Shown piece by piece: positions 13,730 to 15,038 of a stretch of 15,038 nt of DNA; positions within the stretch are counted from its first letter, which is position 1; each line of letters opens with the position of its first letter. Source of the stretch: Clostridiales bacterium (lineage in GTDB: Bacteria > Bacillota > Clostridia > Oscillospirales > Acutalibacteraceae); NCBI GenBank assembly GCA_019419895.1, contig JAHZIE010000008.1, positions 47,524-62,561 on the forward strand. Reading direction: 5' to 3'. The translations under genes were made by a program, and so were the position numbers. The notes beneath the pieces are model-generated. The model ran no database searches, was not told the origin of the DNA, and saw nothing but the letters and a program-made list of their open reading frames with translations.

Positions 13730-14107
13730 ATGTCTGATAAAGTTGTAAAGTTGATTGAAGATGTAAAAGCATTGACCGTTCTTGAGCTTTCTGAGCTGGT
13801 AAAGGCTCTGGAAGAGGAATTCGGCGTATCCGCTGCCGCTCCTGTTGCTGTTGCTGCCGCTCCTGTTGCTGCTGACGCTCCTGCTGCTGCTGAGAAGACC
13901 GAGTTTGATGTTGTTCTGAAGGCTGCTGGCGCTAACAAGATTGCTGTTATCAAGGTTGTCCGCGAAGTTACCGGATTGGGCCTGAAGGAAGCTAAGGAAA
14001 TGGTTGACGGCGCGCCCAAGACTGTAAAAGAAGGCATTTCCAAGGAAGATGCTGAAGCTTTGAAGACTAAGTTGGCCGAGGCTGGCGCTGAGGTTGAAGT
14101 TAAGTAA
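13730..14107 (+). CDS. rplL: 50S ribosomal protein L7/L12
   Basis: A 125-residue L7/L12. The N-terminal dimerisation domain that binds L10 is residues 1-33 (VKLIEDVKALTVLELSELVKALEEEFGV), the flexible alanine/valine/proline-rich hinge is about 34-55, and the C-terminal factor-binding domain carries the invariant IAVIKVVREVTGLGLKEAKEMVDGAPKTVKEG. It recruits translation factors to the ribosome stalk. TTGGAGG lies about nine bases upstream of the ATG, 68 bases after rplJ. The codon bias towards GCT and GTT in the hinge fits very high expression. A terminator follows; rpoB does not. Confidence 0.98.
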   Translation: MSDKVVKLIEDVKALTVLELSELVKALEEEFGVSAAAPVAVAAAPVAADAPAAAEKTEFDVVLKAAGANKIAVIKVVREVTGLGLKEAKEMVDGAPKTVKEGISKEDAEALKTKLAEAGAEVEVK

Positions 14108-14154
14108 TTTTGACTTCAATATTTTGGAAGTTCTGAGATAGGATTTCCTTTTTT

Positions 14155-14195
14155 AGAAAAGGTACCGACCGGGAACGGTTGATACCTTTTCTTAT
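14155..14195 (+). terminator. Terminator after rplL
   Basis: AGAAAAGGTA at 14155-14164 pairs perfectly with TACCTTTTCT at 14183-14192; CCG at 14165-14167 and CGG at 14176-14178 extend the stem with a bulge on one side. The T run after it is short and broken (TTTTCTTATTGTTT). It lies 47 bases after the rplL stop and should end the rplJ-rplL transcript. Confidence 0.75.
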
Positions 14196-14345
14196 TGTTT
14201 GAAAAAAGTGACCTGCTGAAAAATTATCAGGGATATTTTTGTGACGAGTTATTGAAATTTAAGTTGGAAAAATAGGCTGTGAGAGATTACAGGATGATAT
14301 AGAAATGTAAAAATTATAAAATGAGAAAGGTTAAATAGAGAACTT

Positions 14346-15038
14346 ATGATTACAGTATCGAATGTCAGCGTAAACTTCAGCGGAACGGACTTGTTCTCTC
14401 ATGTGGATTTGAAATTTACACCAGGCAATTGCTACGGGATAATTGGAGCCAATGGGGCGGGTAAATCCACTTTTTTGAAGGTGTTGTCGGGTGAATTAGA
14501 ACCCACTACAGGAGAGGTGGTTTTGGATGAAAACAGTAGAATGTCAGTGCTGAAACAGGATCATTTTGCCTATGACGCTTTTACTGTCTTGGATACGATT
14601 CTCCAGGGTAATCCAAGATTGTATGAGATTATGCAGCAAAAGGATGCCCTTTATGCAAAAGAGGATTTTTCTGAGGAGGACGGCGTCCTTGCCTCTGAAT
14701 TGGAAGGGGAGTTTGCTGAGCTTAATGGATGGGACGCGGAGAGCGTTGCGGGAAAACTAATCCAAGGGCTTGGATTGCCATTGGAAACCCTGGAAATGCA
14801 GATGTCCTCTTTAAAAGGAGATGAAAAGGTCAAGGTACTGTTGGCCCAGGCTTTGTTCGGCCAGCCGGATATCATTCTTTTGGACGAGCCGACCAACCAT
14901 CTGGATCTTAAAGCCATTGACTGGTTGGAAGATTTTCTGATTGATTATGTTGGGACAATTATTGTTGTGTCCCATGACCGGCATTTTTTGAACAATGTCT
15001 GCACTCATATTGTAGACATTGATTATACCAAGATAAAG
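14346..15038 (+). CDS. ABC-F family ATPase (YkpA/YbiT-like), 5' part
   Basis: The first 231 residues of a protein that continues past the right edge. The first nucleotide-binding domain is complete enough to read: Walker A GANGAGKST at 34-42, Walker B with LLDEP (D180, E181), DEPTNHLD typical of ABC-F, and the SHDRHFLN switch with H210. No membrane segments are present, as expected for ABC-F, whose members act on the ribosome and not as transporters. The opening MITVSNVSVNFSGTDLFSHVDLKFTPGNCYG and the insert SELEGEFAELNGWDAES match the YkpA/YbiT subgroup. The signature, normally LSGGQ or LTGGE, reads LKGDE (156-160). The start ATG at 14346 follows GAGAAAGG about 14 bases upstream, a weak site. 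It lies about 150 bases after the rplL terminator; no strong promoter is evident in the A/T-rich gap. The function is probably translation-related or antibiotic protection; a specific role cannot be assigned. Confidence 0.9.
   Translation, partial: MITVSNVSVNFSGTDLFSHVDLKFTPGNCYGIIGANGAGKSTFLKVLSGELEPTTGEVVLDENSRMSVLKQDHFAYDAFTVLDTILQGNPRLYEIMQQKDALYAKEDFSEEDGVLASELEGEFAELNGWDAESVAGKLIQGLGLPLETLEMQMSSLKGDEKVKVLLAQALFGQPDIILLDEPTNHLDLKAIDWLEDFLIDYVGTIIVVSHDRHFLNNVCTHIVDIDYTKIK

Noticed and set aside
13684..14119. Two - strand open frames opposite rplL
   Set aside because: Shadows caused by the alanine-rich hinge codons of rplL.
1..15038. CRISPR array, tRNA genes, insertion sequences or phage genes
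   Set aside because: No regularly spaced direct repeats, no cloverleaf-like segments and no transposase, integrase or phage protein motifs were seen on either strand.

Overview
The window looks like the chromosome of a Gram-positive anaerobe of the class Clostridia, probably a gut member of the Oscillospiraceae/Ruminococcaceae type. The evidence is the Firmicutes-style pairing of a DUF1934 (YwiB-like) gene with argS, a zinc-type L33, an L10 leader in front of rplJ, strong AGGAGG ribosome binding sites with some TTG starts, and a polyamine cluster of the kind found in gut Clostridia. This assignment is inference; no rRNA marker is present.

Bases 1-4288 (+ strand) hold a polyamine operon: the 3' end of spermidine synthase speE, agmatinase speB, a saccharopine-dehydrogenase-family gene best read as carboxynorspermidine/carboxyspermidine dehydrogenase, carboxynorspermidine decarboxylase nspC, and a GNAT acetyltransferase. 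A strong hairpin terminator follows at 4255-4288. Together the genes can convert agmatine to putrescine and then to spermidine through carboxyspermidine. A second aminopropyl-transfer route is possible through SpeE.

Bases 4342-5196 hold a well-formed promoter and a TfoX N-terminal-domain gene broken by one frameshift, followed by about 480 bases with no convincing gene.

Bases 5197-9284 (- strand) carry a cluster transcribed ddl, murI, DUF1934, argS: two peptidoglycan precursor enzymes, a small conserved protein and arginyl-tRNA synthetase. Spacing is tight or overlapping except for a 60-base gap after murI. A promoter is visible upstream of ddl.

Bases 9522-10475 (+) hold an unrecognised 266-residue protein with its own promoter, a TTG start and a strong terminator.

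Bases 10497-14195 (+) are the translation and transcription core: rpmG-secE-nusG-rplK-rplA from one promoter, then rplJ-rplL from a second consensus promoter with an L10-type leader and attenuator. The gaps before rplK and before rplA each carry a motif that resembles the ribosomal protein L1 binding site of 23S rRNA, suggesting L1 autoregulation at two points. rplL ends in a terminator and is followed not by rpoB but by an ABC-F ATPase gene (YkpA/YbiT-like) cut off by the right edge.

I saw no tRNA, rRNA, CRISPR array, insertion sequence or prophage gene. No clear new system stands out. The items most worth a second look are the duplicated L1-mimic sites, the mixed polyamine route, the detached rplL/rpoB arrangement, and the unknown gene beside the ribosomal cluster.
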